The notes under the pieces were generated by a model. The model saw only the letters and a program-made list of their open reading frames with translations. It was not told the DNA's origin and did not search any database. The translations under genes and the position numbers were made by a program. Of a DNA stretch of 64,000 nucleotides, positions 42,174 to 51,194 are shown in pieces (within the stretch, counting starts at the first letter, position 1; every line of letters starts with the position of its first letter). The DNA comes from JABDMD01 sp965203475 (GTDB lineage: Bacteria > Pseudomonadota > Gammaproteobacteria > UBA4575): NCBI GenBank assembly GCA_965203475.1, contig OZ241890.1:248001-312000 (forward strand), given 5' to 3'.

Positions 42174-42959
42174 TTAGAACTTAAACGATGCACCAAACAA
42201 GGGGCCGGTGTATTCAAGATCATCAAATATTTTGCCCAAGCCATCACCCTCATCAAATTCCCAGGCTATATGTCGATAGCCAAAAACAGCATCTACACTT
42301 TTGAATTCATATCCTATCGCAGCAAATGCTTGCCAGGTGAACTCGCTTTCACCTGTACCAACATCAAAGTGTGTATTGAGAAACCATTTTTCACTTAGAT
42401 CCATATGTGTTCGTAGTCCAATAATTGCATCGAGATTTTCTTCCGATTCGTTTACTTCTAATTCAAGAGGACCAATTTCAAACTCTAAATCGCTGTCCAT
42501 ATATAAAAATCGTGCTCCCGCTATAACATCTATTAAATAGTCTTCGTTTCTAGCTACGGTATATCCTCCAGCCAAATGAATGATCCAGTTGTTTATATCG
42601 AGATCAAGTTCAACATCTACAGTCGCCGGTATATCTACGAGTGTAGCCGTAGTACTTTCTTCAATACCGAGTTTTGCGTAAAAAATATCAGTAAAAATCA
42701 TCCAATTTCCATTACGTGCAACTCCACCGCCCATTAACGCAAATTCAAGATTGTCCAATAGATCACCAAAGTCGACATCTATATCGTCACCAGTGACCGT
42801 TTCTGCACCAAGTGCTGTAGCCCATAAATACATGCTGGCATTAAATTCCCAATCATTGGATGTAGCAGAACCGTGTGCAAATGTAGCCGAAGAAATGCAA
42901 ATGATTGTGATAGATAAAATTAGATTTCTAGTGGTCCTGCGAAAGTTTTTATACGTCAT
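42174..42959 (-). CDS. Putative outer-membrane beta-barrel protein
   Basis: 261 aa. Signal peptide ends SATFAHG (about residue 29). The mature part is rich in alternating hydrophobic/aromatic strands with acidic turns (WEFNASMYLWATALGA; NWMIFTDIFYAKLGI; LIDVIAGARFLYMDSD) and ends in a C-terminal Phe (GPLFGASFKF), the outer-membrane insertion signal. Specific function unknown; lies between the FGE and sulfatase genes, 17 bp upstream of FGE on the same strand, so probably the same operon. Confidence 0.8.
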   Translation of the reverse strand: MTYKNFRRTTRNLILSITIICISSATFAHGSATSNDWEFNASMYLWATALGAETVTGDDIDVDFGDLLDNLEFALMGGGVARNGNWMIFTDIFYAKLGIEESTTATLVDIPATVDVELDLDINNWIIHLAGGYTVARNEDYLIDVIAGARFLYMDSDLEFEIGPLELEVNESEENLDAIIGLRTHMDLSEKWFLNTHFDVGTGESEFTWQAFAAIGYEFKSVDAVFGYRHIAWEFDEGDGLGKIFDDLEYTGPLFGASFKF

Positions 42960-43214
42960 GATTTTTGCTCAATCTAAATTCGAAGTAATTGGATTGCTAA
43001 TCATACAAAGCCATATGCAAAAAGCATATATTTGATTTGATCAAAAAATGACCAATTCAAATATTTCCTCGCATAATTAATTTTGTAGAGAATTACATTG
43101 AGATAATGCTGTAGTACTATTCTATTGTTCTCAGACTAAAAAAGAGAGACAAGGATGTTGCACCAAGGAAGGCAAAGGTTGGTATAACACGAATAAATTT
43201 TGCAGGAGAAAATC

Positions 43215-44753
43215 ATGAAAATTTCAAGGCTATCCTATTTATTGCTATATCTTTTAGTAATCACTTTTCCTTTATCGGCTGCTGATAAACCTAATATCTT
43301 AGTAATTTGGGGAGATGATATTGGTCAAACCAATGTCAGTGCTTACAGTAAGGGAGTGATGGGCTATCACACACCCAATATCGATCGCATTGCTAAAGAA
43401 GGCATGATGTTTACCGATTATTATGGTGAGCAATCTTGTACTGCTGGTCGTTCGTCCTTCATTATGGGGCAAAGTGTTTATCGAACCGGTTTATCAAAAG
43501 TCGGTTTACCAGGTGCAGAATTGGGTATGCAAAAAGAAGACCCCACCATTGCAGGATTATTAAAAGCACAGGGTTATGTCACGGGACAGTTTGGTAAAAA
43601 CCATTTGGGTGATAAAGACGAACATTTGCCTACCAATCATGGCTTCGATGAATTTTTAGGAAACCTTTATCATTTAAACGCAGAGGAAGAACCTGAAAAT
43701 GAAGATTATCCAAAAGATCCAAAATTTAGAGAAAAATATGGGCCACGTGGAGTGATTAAATCATCTGCCGATGGAAAAATTGAAGATACGGGTCCACTTA
43801 CCAAAAAACGTATGGAAACCGTGGATGATGAAACGGTAGATGCGGCCATTGATTTCATAAAACGTTCGCATAAAAGTGGCAAACCTTTTTTCACATGGTG
43901 GAACGGAACCCGTATGCATTTTCGTACCCATGTAAAAGAAGAGTTACATGGGATATCCGGTCAGGATGAATACGCCGATGGCATGGTGGAGCACGATATG
44001 CATGTTGGTAAGTTGTTAAAAACATTAGATGACCTAGGTATTGCAGACAACACCGTTGTGTTTTATTCAACGGATAATGGGCCACATATGAACACTTGGC
44101 CGGATGCCGCCATGACCCCATTTCGTGGCGAAAAAAATACCAACTGGGAAGGCGGATGGCGTGTACCGGCTACAGTGCGTTGGCCAGGGCATATCGAAGC
44201 GGGTTCGGTTTCAAATAGCATCATGCATCATATGGATTGGCTGCCTACCTTTTTAGCAGTGGCGGGTGAACCTGAAATTAAAGAAAAATTAAAAAAAGGG
44301 GGTGTAAAAGCCATTGGCCGTTCTTATAAAGTGCATTTGGATGGTTATAATTTCCTTCCTTACTTAACCGGTAAGTCTGAAGAGAGTCCTCGAAGAGAAA
44401 TTTTCTATTTTTCAGATGATGGCGACTTGACCGCACTTCGCTATAACGACTGGAAATTGATTTTCATGGAGCAAAAAGCTGAAACTACACTTCGAGCATG
44501 GATTGAGCCTTTTGTAACATTACGAATTCCTTTAGTTTTCAATTTACGTCGAGATCCATATGAGCGCTCGTATGCAACATCTAATACCTATTATGATTGG
44601 TTGATAGATCGCGCCTATTTACTGGTTCCCGCGCAGGATTACGTGGGGCAATTTTTGTCTACCTTCCGCGAGTTTCCGCCTAGACAAAAAGCGGCAAGCT
44701 TTTCGCTTGATCAAGTGATGGAAAAATTGCAAGAAGGTATGCCTTCACAGTAA
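43215..44753 (+). CDS. Arylsulfatase (type I, formylglycine-dependent)
   Basis: 512 aa from the ATG at 43215 with CAGGAGA 6 nt upstream; the earlier TTG at 43200 would overlap this ribosome site. Signal peptide ends FPLSAA. Alkaline-phosphatase-superfamily core: DKPNILVIWGDDIGQ with metal Asp34/Asp35, the sulfatase motif C75-T-A-G-R79 whose Cys is converted to formylglycine, GKNHLGD and FYSTDNGPHMNTWP. Probably hydrolyses sulfate esters in the periplasm. Partner FGE is encoded divergently. A hairpin terminator follows. Confidence 0.93.
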   Translation: MKISRLSYLLLYLLVITFPLSAADKPNILVIWGDDIGQTNVSAYSKGVMGYHTPNIDRIAKEGMMFTDYYGEQSCTAGRSSFIMGQSVYRTGLSKVGLPGAELGMQKEDPTIAGLLKAQGYVTGQFGKNHLGDKDEHLPTNHGFDEFLGNLYHLNAEEEPENEDYPKDPKFREKYGPRGVIKSSADGKIEDTGPLTKKRMETVDDETVDAAIDFIKRSHKSGKPFFTWWNGTRMHFRTHVKEELHGISGQDEYADGMVEHDMHVGKLLKTLDDLGIADNTVVFYSTDNGPHMNTWPDAAMTPFRGEKNTNWEGGWRVPATVRWPGHIEAGSVSNSIMHHMDWLPTFLAVAGEPEIKEKLKKGGVKAIGRSYKVHLDGYNFLPYLTGKSEESPRREIFYFSDDGDLTALRYNDWKLIFMEQKAETTLRAWIEPFVTLRIPLVFNLRRDPYERSYATSNTYYDWLIDRAYLLVPAQDYVGQFLSTFREFPPRQKAASFSLDQVMEKLQEGMPSQ

Positions 44754-44765
44754 ATGCATATTTAA

Positions 44766-44806
44766 AGATGGTGTAATCAATACCAGATTGCACCATCTCT
44801 AATTTT
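44766..44806 (+). terminator. Hairpin terminator between the sulfatase and moxR
   Basis: AGATGGTGTAATC (44766-44778) pairs with GATTGCACCATCT (44786-44798; one G-U) over a 7-nt loop, then CTAATTTTCT. A 13-bp stem ending 10 bp before the moxR ATG; the T tract is imperfect, so it may attenuate and not fully stop transcription into the Bat operon. Confidence 0.7.
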
Positions 44807-44808
44807 CT

Positions 44809-45774
44809 ATGTCAGTACTAGAATCTGTTCTTGACTTAAAAAGAAACATATCTAAAGACATTATTGGTCAAGAGGAAATTGTTGAACGAATTTTAATTGG
44901 CTTACTGGCCAATGGTCATTTGTTAGTAGAAGGTTTACCAGGATTAGCCAAAACGCGAGCAGTAAAAAGCCTTTCCAAAAACTTAGAATCCGATTTTAGT
45001 CGTATTCAATTCACTCCTGATTTACTTCCAGCCGATGTAACGGGCACCGAAGTGTTAAATCCCGAAGGTTCAGCTGAAATGTTTCGGTTCAGTCCGGGCC
45101 CTATTTTTGGGAATATCATTTTGGCCGATGAAATCAATCGCGCACCAGCCAAAGTCCAGGCTGCATTATTAGAAGCGATGGAAGAACGTCAAGTTACAGT
45201 GGCTGGAACAACGCATAGGTTGCCAAAACTATTTTTAGTCATGGCCACACAGAATCCTATTGAGCAGGAAGGTACCTATCCACTTCCAGAAGCACAATTG
45301 GATCGATTTCTCATGCATGTGTATGTGGATTATCCCAATGAAGAATCCGAAGTTGAAATTGTACGATTAGTACGAGGTGAGGGGAGAAGTGCATCGAAAA
45401 CTGAATCTTCAGTGACTAGTCAACAAGTTGTCTTTGATGCACGTAATGAAATTGCAGAAATACATTCTGCCGATGAAATTGATCAATACATTGTCGACTT
45501 AATTTTTGCGACGCGTTACCCTGAACGTTATACAGAAGAACTCCGAGCCTGGATTCAAATAGGCGCTAGCCCACGTGGGGGTATTGCGTTGGATAACTGT
45601 TCCCGAGTTCATGCTTGGTTGCAAGGAAGCGAATTTGTATCACCTGATAATGTACGCGCGATTGCACATTCAGTGTTACGTCACCGTGTAAAACTTTCAT
45701 ACGAAGCTCAGGCTGAAGGAGTTACTGCCAATAAAGTAATTGATCAATTGCTTGATTTGGTTGCTGTACCGTAG
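44809..45774 (+). CDS. MoxR-family AAA+ ATPase
   Basis: 321 aa. Walker A GLPGLAKTR near residue 47, Walker B ILADEINRAPAKVQ, sensor 1 VMATQNPIEQEGTYPLPEAQ and LDRFLMH. MoxR ATPases act with VWA proteins as chaperones for enzyme or envelope-complex maturation. It heads a canonical Bat-type operon. No ribosome site is visible before the ATG, which lies right after the preceding hairpin. Confidence 0.95.
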   Translation: MSVLESVLDLKRNISKDIIGQEEIVERILIGLLANGHLLVEGLPGLAKTRAVKSLSKNLESDFSRIQFTPDLLPADVTGTEVLNPEGSAEMFRFSPGPIFGNIILADEINRAPAKVQAALLEAMEERQVTVAGTTHRLPKLFLVMATQNPIEQEGTYPLPEAQLDRFLMHVYVDYPNEESEVEIVRLVRGEGRSASKTESSVTSQQVVFDARNEIAEIHSADEIDQYIVDLIFATRYPERYTEELRAWIQIGASPRGGIALDNCSRVHAWLQGSEFVSPDNVRAIAHSVLRHRVKLSYEAQAEGVTANKVIDQLLDLVAVP

Positions 45775-45783
45775 TGCAATTTC

Positions 45784-46719
45784 ATGAATGAAGCAGCTGG
45801 AGTTTATGTAAGCTTAAATCAGCTCATCAAGCTGCAATATAAAGCACGTGGCTTTAGTTTTTTACCGAAACAACCGTTAGACAGTTTACTTTCAGGACGA
45901 CATGCCTCGCGTTTGCGCGGGCGCGGCGTAAACTTTGAAGAAATTCGTCGTTATTTGCCCGGCGATGACATACGAAATGTCAATTGGAAAGTAACTGCCC
46001 GTACTAAAACACCTCACACAAAAGTATTTACGGAAGAAAAAGATCGACCTGCATTGCTAGTTGTGGATCAGCGTATGTCGATGTTTTTTGGCAGCAAAAA
46101 AAATATGAAATCGGTAACGGCTGCCGAGCTTGCAGCTTTGGCTGCATGGCGTGTGATGGATGTAGGAGATCGTGTAGGTGCCTTTATATTTAATGATGAA
46201 GCTTGCGAACATGTAAAGCCACATCGAAGTAGTGCTAATGTTATGCACATATTGGAGACAATTGTATCAAACAATAAAAAGCTTGATGTGCATAATAATG
46301 TCTTGCCTAATCGAGATATGTTCAATCATGTGTTGAATCAAGTACTAAGATTTGCCAAACATGATTATTTAATTTGTATTATTAGTGATTTCAATGGGGC
46401 CAATGAAGAAACCAAAAAAACACTAACATTATTGTCACAACACAATGATGTAATAGCAGCCGTTGTTTACGATCCATTGGAACAAGAATTACCGAGTGTG
46501 GGAAAATTAATTGTTGGAGATAGCAATCTTCAACTCGAGGTGGATACTCATGATAAAAATTTAAGTAAAAAATATAAGGAATTATTTACTGAACGATTAA
46601 CAAACTTGCAAGACACGTTGCGCAAACGCGAAATTCCTGTATTGCCAATTAATACACAAGACGATGTGGCCAAACAGGTGCAAAAACTATTAGGAGTTTC
46701 ACCAGGAGTAGTGGCATGA
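45784..46719 (+). CDS. DUF58 protein of the MoxR/Bat operon
   Basis: 311 aa. DUF58 signature SGRHASRLRGRGVNFEEIR followed by YLPGDDIRNVNWKVTART (about residues 37-76), then a VWA-like fold (ALLVVDQRMSMFFGSKKN). Always found beside moxR. Starts 10 bp after moxR and overlaps the next gene by 4 bp (ATGA). Confidence 0.93.
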   Translation: MNEAAGVYVSLNQLIKLQYKARGFSFLPKQPLDSLLSGRHASRLRGRGVNFEEIRRYLPGDDIRNVNWKVTARTKTPHTKVFTEEKDRPALLVVDQRMSMFFGSKKNMKSVTAAELAALAAWRVMDVGDRVGAFIFNDEACEHVKPHRSSANVMHILETIVSNNKKLDVHNNVLPNRDMFNHVLNQVLRFAKHDYLICIISDFNGANEETKKTLTLLSQHNDVIAAVVYDPLEQELPSVGKLIVGDSNLQLEVDTHDKNLSKKYKELFTERLTNLQDTLRKREIPVLPINTQDDVAKQVQKLLGVSPGVVA

Positions 46720-47222
46720 GTACTTCGGCCGATCGCTTTGGTGATAAATTTGGTGGAGAAAAGATGTGGGGGCTGCAAGAACTCAATTATCCAGAACCGA
46801 TTGCTTACTGGCCACAAACCTGGGGTTGGGTTGTGGTTGGAATTTTAGTCTTAATACTTATTGCATGGTTAGTTTATCGTCGTTGGTTAGTTTGGAAAAA
46901 GAATGAGTACCGAAGACAAGCCATGCATTGCCTAGAGCAAATTGCAAATGGCAGTCTATCGATACATGCATTACCAAAACTATTAAGAGCAACGGCTTTA
47001 CAAGGTTATCCGCGCAAACAAATTGTGCAATTAAATGGGAAAGATTGGGTTGATTGGTTGAACCAGTCTGCAAATGCATCATTGTATGAACAAACAGATG
47101 CTGCAATATTTGATAGCCTTGCCTATTGCAAAGTCGATTCATTAAATCTTTCAAAACAAGAGAGTCAACGTCTTGTTTCGGTAAGTCGACAATGGGTTAA
47201 AGTTCATCATGCTGCACTTTGA
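46716..47222 (+). CDS. DUF4381 membrane protein
   Basis: 168 aa. One membrane helix (about 34-52, GWVVVGILVLILIAWLVYR) preceded by LNYPEPIAYWPQTWGW, the DUF4381 hallmark, and a cytoplasmic helical domain with LPKLLRATALQGYPRKQI and GKDWVDWLNQ. Typical fourth component between DUF58 and BatA. Overlaps both neighbours. Confidence 0.88.
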   Translation: MSTSADRFGDKFGGEKMWGLQELNYPEPIAYWPQTWGWVVVGILVLILIAWLVYRRWLVWKKNEYRRQAMHCLEQIANGSLSIHALPKLLRATALQGYPRKQIVQLNGKDWVDWLNQSANASLYEQTDAAIFDSLAYCKVDSLNLSKQESQRLVSVSRQWVKVHHAAL

Positions 47223-48213
47223 ATATCCTCTGGCATTTTTATTATTGCTTCTACCAATTCTGGTGTATTGGTTGACAGCAGAATATCGGGATAAAGCTGA
47301 GGCCGTACGTGTTCCATTTTTTGATACTTTAGTAAGTCTGTCTGACAGAAAACCCACAACCGGAGATTTATTACTTACTAAAACCAAACTACAACGATTC
47401 TTTCTAGTACTTATTTGGTCATTGATTATTATCGCACTGACCAAACCGATGTGGGTGGGACAACCCATTTCAAAAGAAGTGTCTGCACGTGACATGTTAT
47501 TAATTGTCGATCTATCTCAATCCATGAGTGAAAAAGATGCACGTGGTACAAATAATAATGTGATTTCACGGCTGGATGCCGTTAAGCAAGTTTTGCATAC
47601 GTTTATTGGTAAGCGCGAGAGTGACCGATTGGGTTTAGTGGTGTACGGAAATGCTGCATACCCACAGGTTCCGTTCACACAAGACCATGATGTATTGAAA
47701 GTGTTATTAGATGAATTGCATGTCGGTATGGCAGGACCTAAAACCATGATTGGTGATGCCATCGGCATAGCGATTCGTATGTTCGATAAAAGTGAAGCGA
47801 AAAATAAAGTAGCAATATTATTAACTGATGGAAATGATTCCGGCAGTAAGATGCCTGTTTCCAAAGCTGCAAAAATTGCTGCCGGTAATAGCATTGTTTT
47901 TCATACTATCGCTATGGGTGACCCTGAAACCGTTGGCGAAAAACAACTTGATATTGCAACATTGAAAAATATTTCTGAATTAACGAAAGGAAAATTTTTT
48001 GAAGCCTTAAATCTTCAAGAGTTAGATGCAGTATATGAGGAATTGGATCGAATCGAACCCGAGTTGTTAGAGACTATTTCATATAGACCAAAGTCTAATC
48101 TTTACCATTACCCAATCGCACTTTCTTTCATATTAATGTTGATTATTTCCTGGTTAGAGCTGGGAGTTAAAAAGGTTTCAATTTCTACACAGAGCAGGCC
48201 TGCAAGTGCTTGA
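47209..48213 (+). CDS. batA: BatA-like VWA-domain protein
   Basis: 334 aa. N-terminal membrane helices (about 5-21 and 66-84), then a VWA domain with the MIDAS motif DLSQSMSEKD (DxSxS), and GPKTMIGDAIGIA and LLTDGNDSGS completing the metal site; a last membrane helix near 300-318. Periplasmic VWA domain anchored at both ends, as in Bacteroides aerotolerance BatA. Overlaps DUF4381 by 14 bp and batB by 8 bp. Confidence 0.93.
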   Translation: MLHFEYPLAFLLLLLPILVYWLTAEYRDKAEAVRVPFFDTLVSLSDRKPTTGDLLLTKTKLQRFFLVLIWSLIIIALTKPMWVGQPISKEVSARDMLLIVDLSQSMSEKDARGTNNNVISRLDAVKQVLHTFIGKRESDRLGLVVYGNAAYPQVPFTQDHDVLKVLLDELHVGMAGPKTMIGDAIGIAIRMFDKSEAKNKVAILLTDGNDSGSKMPVSKAAKIAAGNSIVFHTIAMGDPETVGEKQLDIATLKNISELTKGKFFEALNLQELDAVYEELDRIEPELLETISYRPKSNLYHYPIALSFILMLIISWLELGVKKVSISTQSRPASA

Positions 48214-49201
48214 GCAAATTTCATTTGCAGATTTTCATTTTATACGCCCTTATTGGCTGTTGGCTTTACCTTTAATTTATTTAATCTATGTGCGATTAAA
48301 AAGTAAAATTCGCTCAGCTGCACAGTGGCAAAGTTTTGTTGCATCCCATTTGCTCAAACATTTAACCATTAAAGGCTCTAATAAAAAGCGCATGCGCCCA
48401 TATCAACTGTTTACACTACTACTAGGATTAATCGTATTCATTTTAAGTGGACCTACGTTTCAACCCGAAGTAACACCATTTACGGAAGATCGTGCACCTT
48501 TAGTTATTGCTTTGGAATTGACTTATACCATGTTGGCGCAGGATCTCGCGCCAACAAGACTTGAGCGTGCTAAACAGAAAATTCGAGACCTGCTAAAGCG
48601 AAGACAGGGCGCACGAACTGGACTTATTGCCTATGCCGGTTCCGCACACATTGTGTTGCCATTAACTGATGATGTGGAACTGATGGAAATATTTTTAGAA
48701 TCCTTAAGTCCTAGCATCATGCCTTCGGAAGGTAGTCAAGCAAGTCAGGCGCTGAAGCTTTCCGCATCAATTCTGCAAAATGAAGAAGTGCCAGGAACCG
48801 TACTCTTCATGACAGACGGAGTAGATGTGGATTTTTCGACTAAAGCTGAAGAATTTACGGCAAACAGTGAGGATCAAATATTATTTTTAGCCTTTGGTAC
48901 TGAAGAGGGAGCACCTATTAAGGATGCCTCAGGGGTTAATTTAGAAAATCGTATTGCACCAGGAGTTGATTTAATCGGATTACGTAAAACAGCAAAAGCC
49001 AACAATGCTTCACTGATTCAAGCTTCAATTGATGAGGAAGATATCAACAGTCTCGTGAACCGTATCAATACGCATTTAGTCAATGCATTGTCACAGGATG
49101 AAAATGTGCAATGGAAAGATACAGGTTACTACCTGTGTTGGCTGTTAGCTTTATTGTCATTATTTTGGTTTAGAAAAGGATGGACCATCCAATGGGCATA
49201 G
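48206..49201 (+). CDS. batB: BatB-like VWA-domain protein
   Basis: 331 aa, GTG start. Same plan as BatA: two N-terminal membrane helices, VWA domain, C-terminal helix. The MIDAS first motif is degenerate: ALELTYTMLAQDLAP in place of DxSxSM, with FMTDGVDVDFS retained. Loss of the Asp-x-Ser-x-Ser suggests it does not bind metal in the usual way; a degenerate MIDAS is plausible for one partner of the pair. Overlaps batC. Confidence 0.9.
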   Translation: MLEQISFADFHFIRPYWLLALPLIYLIYVRLKSKIRSAAQWQSFVASHLLKHLTIKGSNKKRMRPYQLFTLLLGLIVFILSGPTFQPEVTPFTEDRAPLVIALELTYTMLAQDLAPTRLERAKQKIRDLLKRRQGARTGLIAYAGSAHIVLPLTDDVELMEIFLESLSPSIMPSEGSQASQALKLSASILQNEEVPGTVLFMTDGVDVDFSTKAEEFTANSEDQILFLAFGTEEGAPIKDASGVNLENRIAPGVDLIGLRKTAKANNASLIQASIDEEDINSLVNRINTHLVNALSQDENVQWKDTGYYLCWLLALLSLFWFRKGWTIQWA

Positions 49202-49830
49202 TAAATAAAACATTATTGTTATTACTTATATGTTTTGGAATGTCTTTGCAAAATGCTAGTGCGGAATTTCTTGATTGGTGGTTAACGCCCGATCAACAAG
49301 GTCGTTTTTATTATGAGCAAGGCAACTACACAAAAGCTGCAAGTTTGTTTGAAGATTTATATTGGAAAGGTCTTTCCTATTATGCTGCACAAGATTTTAT
49401 TTCTGCAGCTGCTGTCTTTAAAAAACTTGATTCAGCCGAGGCAAAATTTTATTTAGGAAATAGTTTGGCTCATGCCGGTAAATTACATGAGGCTATCGAT
49501 GCCTATCAACAGGCATTGCTAGCAAAACCAACATCTGAGTCTACAAAATTTAATTTGGATTGGGTGCAAGGCATTGCGGAATTTGAGGATAAAGAATACG
49601 AAGATGCAGGTGGCACAGGCGGTCAATTAAAAGCCGATAAAATTGTGTTTGATGATCGCGCCAAGAATGCAAAAAGTGAAATGACCGCCTTAGAAGCCAA
49701 AGCACACGGTGCTAGCGAAGAGCAAATTGAAGAGATGTGGATGCGGCGTGTGCAAACAACACCAGGTGATTTTTTACAGTTGAAATTTTATTATCAGTTA
49801 CAAGAGCAGGCTAAAGAAAGTTTCGAGTAA
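49192..49830 (+). CDS. batC: BatC-like TPR protein
   Basis: 212 aa from the ATG at 49192 (AAAAGGA about 11 nt upstream); an ATG at 49180 would add four residues. Signal peptide ends LQNASA. Tetratricopeptide repeats around RFYYEQGNYTKAASLFEDLY and AEAKFYLGNSLAHAGKLHEAI. The C-terminal part is acidic and then basic, without the usual DUF4381-like membrane end. Periplasmic scaffold of the Bat system. Confidence 0.88.
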   Translation: MGIVNKTLLLLLICFGMSLQNASAEFLDWWLTPDQQGRFYYEQGNYTKAASLFEDLYWKGLSYYAAQDFISAAAVFKKLDSAEAKFYLGNSLAHAGKLHEAIDAYQQALLAKPTSESTKFNLDWVQGIAEFEDKEYEDAGGTGGQLKADKIVFDDRAKNAKSEMTALEAKAHGASEEQIEEMWMRRVQTTPGDFLQLKFYYQLQEQAKESFE

Positions 49831-49843
49831 TTCATTCTAATTT

Positions 49844-51181
49844 ATGCATATAAAAACGTTTAAAATTATAACAATTATCGTCTTACTATTGGTATCGCAT
49901 CATGTGTTTGCCGAAGTAAATGTTGAGGAATTAATAAATACAGGGACAATTGTTGTTGAAACTCGATTGCAGCCAGAAACAGAAATTGTAGTTGGGCAAC
50001 AAGTTCATTGGTATATTGAAATTCTCGGCGAAAGTTGGATGAGTAAAGCACCAAATTATCCTGACTTAAATGTTAACGGCGCGGTAAGTATTTTAGCCAG
50101 TCCTTTTGGCACCAATACGAATAAAACAATTAAAGGAAAGACTTATTATGGGAAACAGCAATATTATCTTATTTACCCGCAACAAGAGGGTAACTTTACG
50201 ATACCCTCCATACAGTTAAGTTTCGAAACTAAAATTGATGATGTAGATGAGCTAATAACACTAAATACAGAGTCTTTAGCCTTTACTACAGTTATTCCTG
50301 AACAAGTCAAAGGAATTTCTTCTTTTATTACAACAACAAATTTAGATGTAGCGGAAAGATATGAGGGAATTACGGATGAGTTAAAAGTGGGCGATGCGAT
50401 TACACGTACCATTACTATAACTGCACAAGATACTTTAGGTATGCTAATTCCAGAAACTAAGTTTGCATCTATTAATGATACTAAAATGTACCCAGCTCAA
50501 CCAAGAATTGAGGATCAATCTTATCGTGGTCAATTTGTAGGTAAGCGTGTGGATGCTGTGACGTATATGTTGCAAGATGATGGCGAGTTGACGTTGCCGG
50601 AAATGAAATTTAATTGGTTTAATCCGAAAAATAAATCATTACAGGAAAAGACCTTACCTGAAGTTAAGATACAAGTTGCTAAAAACCCAAATTATCATCA
50701 GCAAAAATTCAGCATAGAATCTCTAGGTATTAAGTTTCGAAGAATGACTAAGCATATCATTCTTTGGTTGCAGGATCACATGGTAATGCTTGTTTTAATT
50801 GGTATTACTTTTTATCTTGTTTACTATTCAATTAAGAAGTATTCAACAGTTGTTTTAGAAGCTTTTCAGCATGTGAAAAACTTAATTTTAAACAGTGAAG
50901 CATATTACTTCAGAAAATTAAAACAAGCGTGTAAAAATGGTAATCAAAATTCAATTACCAAAGCGTATTGGAATTGGATCGATAAAGTCAATTTAAATAA
51001 GAACAACGAGTTAATTAAAATTTTTCAACTATACAATAATGACCGTTTTAGTGCAGATGGAAAAAATGAAATGACTAATCAATTATTAATAAAGAATATA
51101 ATATTATGGCGAAAAACGAACATTAAAAATAAAAAAGAATATAAAAAAACAGATTTTATGCAATTAAATCCAAATTTTTAA
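49844..51181 (+). CDS. batD: BatD-like protein
   Basis: 445 aa. Signal peptide (ends HHVFAEV), large periplasmic beta-rich part (TRLQPETEIVVGQQVHWYIE; YLIYPQQEGNFTIPSIQ, typical of BatD), one membrane helix (about 308-328, MVMLVLIGITFYLVYYSI), and a cytoplasmic Lys/Asn-rich end. Last gene of the Bat operon; coding is notably AT- and Asn/Lys-rich near its 3' end. Downstream HAD gene follows after 13 bp with its own AGGAGAAA. Confidence 0.88.
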   Translation: MHIKTFKIITIIVLLLVSHHVFAEVNVEELINTGTIVVETRLQPETEIVVGQQVHWYIEILGESWMSKAPNYPDLNVNGAVSILASPFGTNTNKTIKGKTYYGKQQYYLIYPQQEGNFTIPSIQLSFETKIDDVDELITLNTESLAFTTVIPEQVKGISSFITTTNLDVAERYEGITDELKVGDAITRTITITAQDTLGMLIPETKFASINDTKMYPAQPRIEDQSYRGQFVGKRVDAVTYMLQDDGELTLPEMKFNWFNPKNKSLQEKTLPEVKIQVAKNPNYHQQKFSIESLGIKFRRMTKHIILWLQDHMVMLVLIGITFYLVYYSIKKYSTVVLEAFQHVKNLILNSEAYYFRKLKQACKNGNQNSITKAYWNWIDKVNLNKNNELIKIFQLYNNDRFSADGKNEMTNQLLIKNIILWRKTNIKNKKEYKKTDFMQLNPNF

Positions 51182-51194
51182 CAGGAGAAATTAA

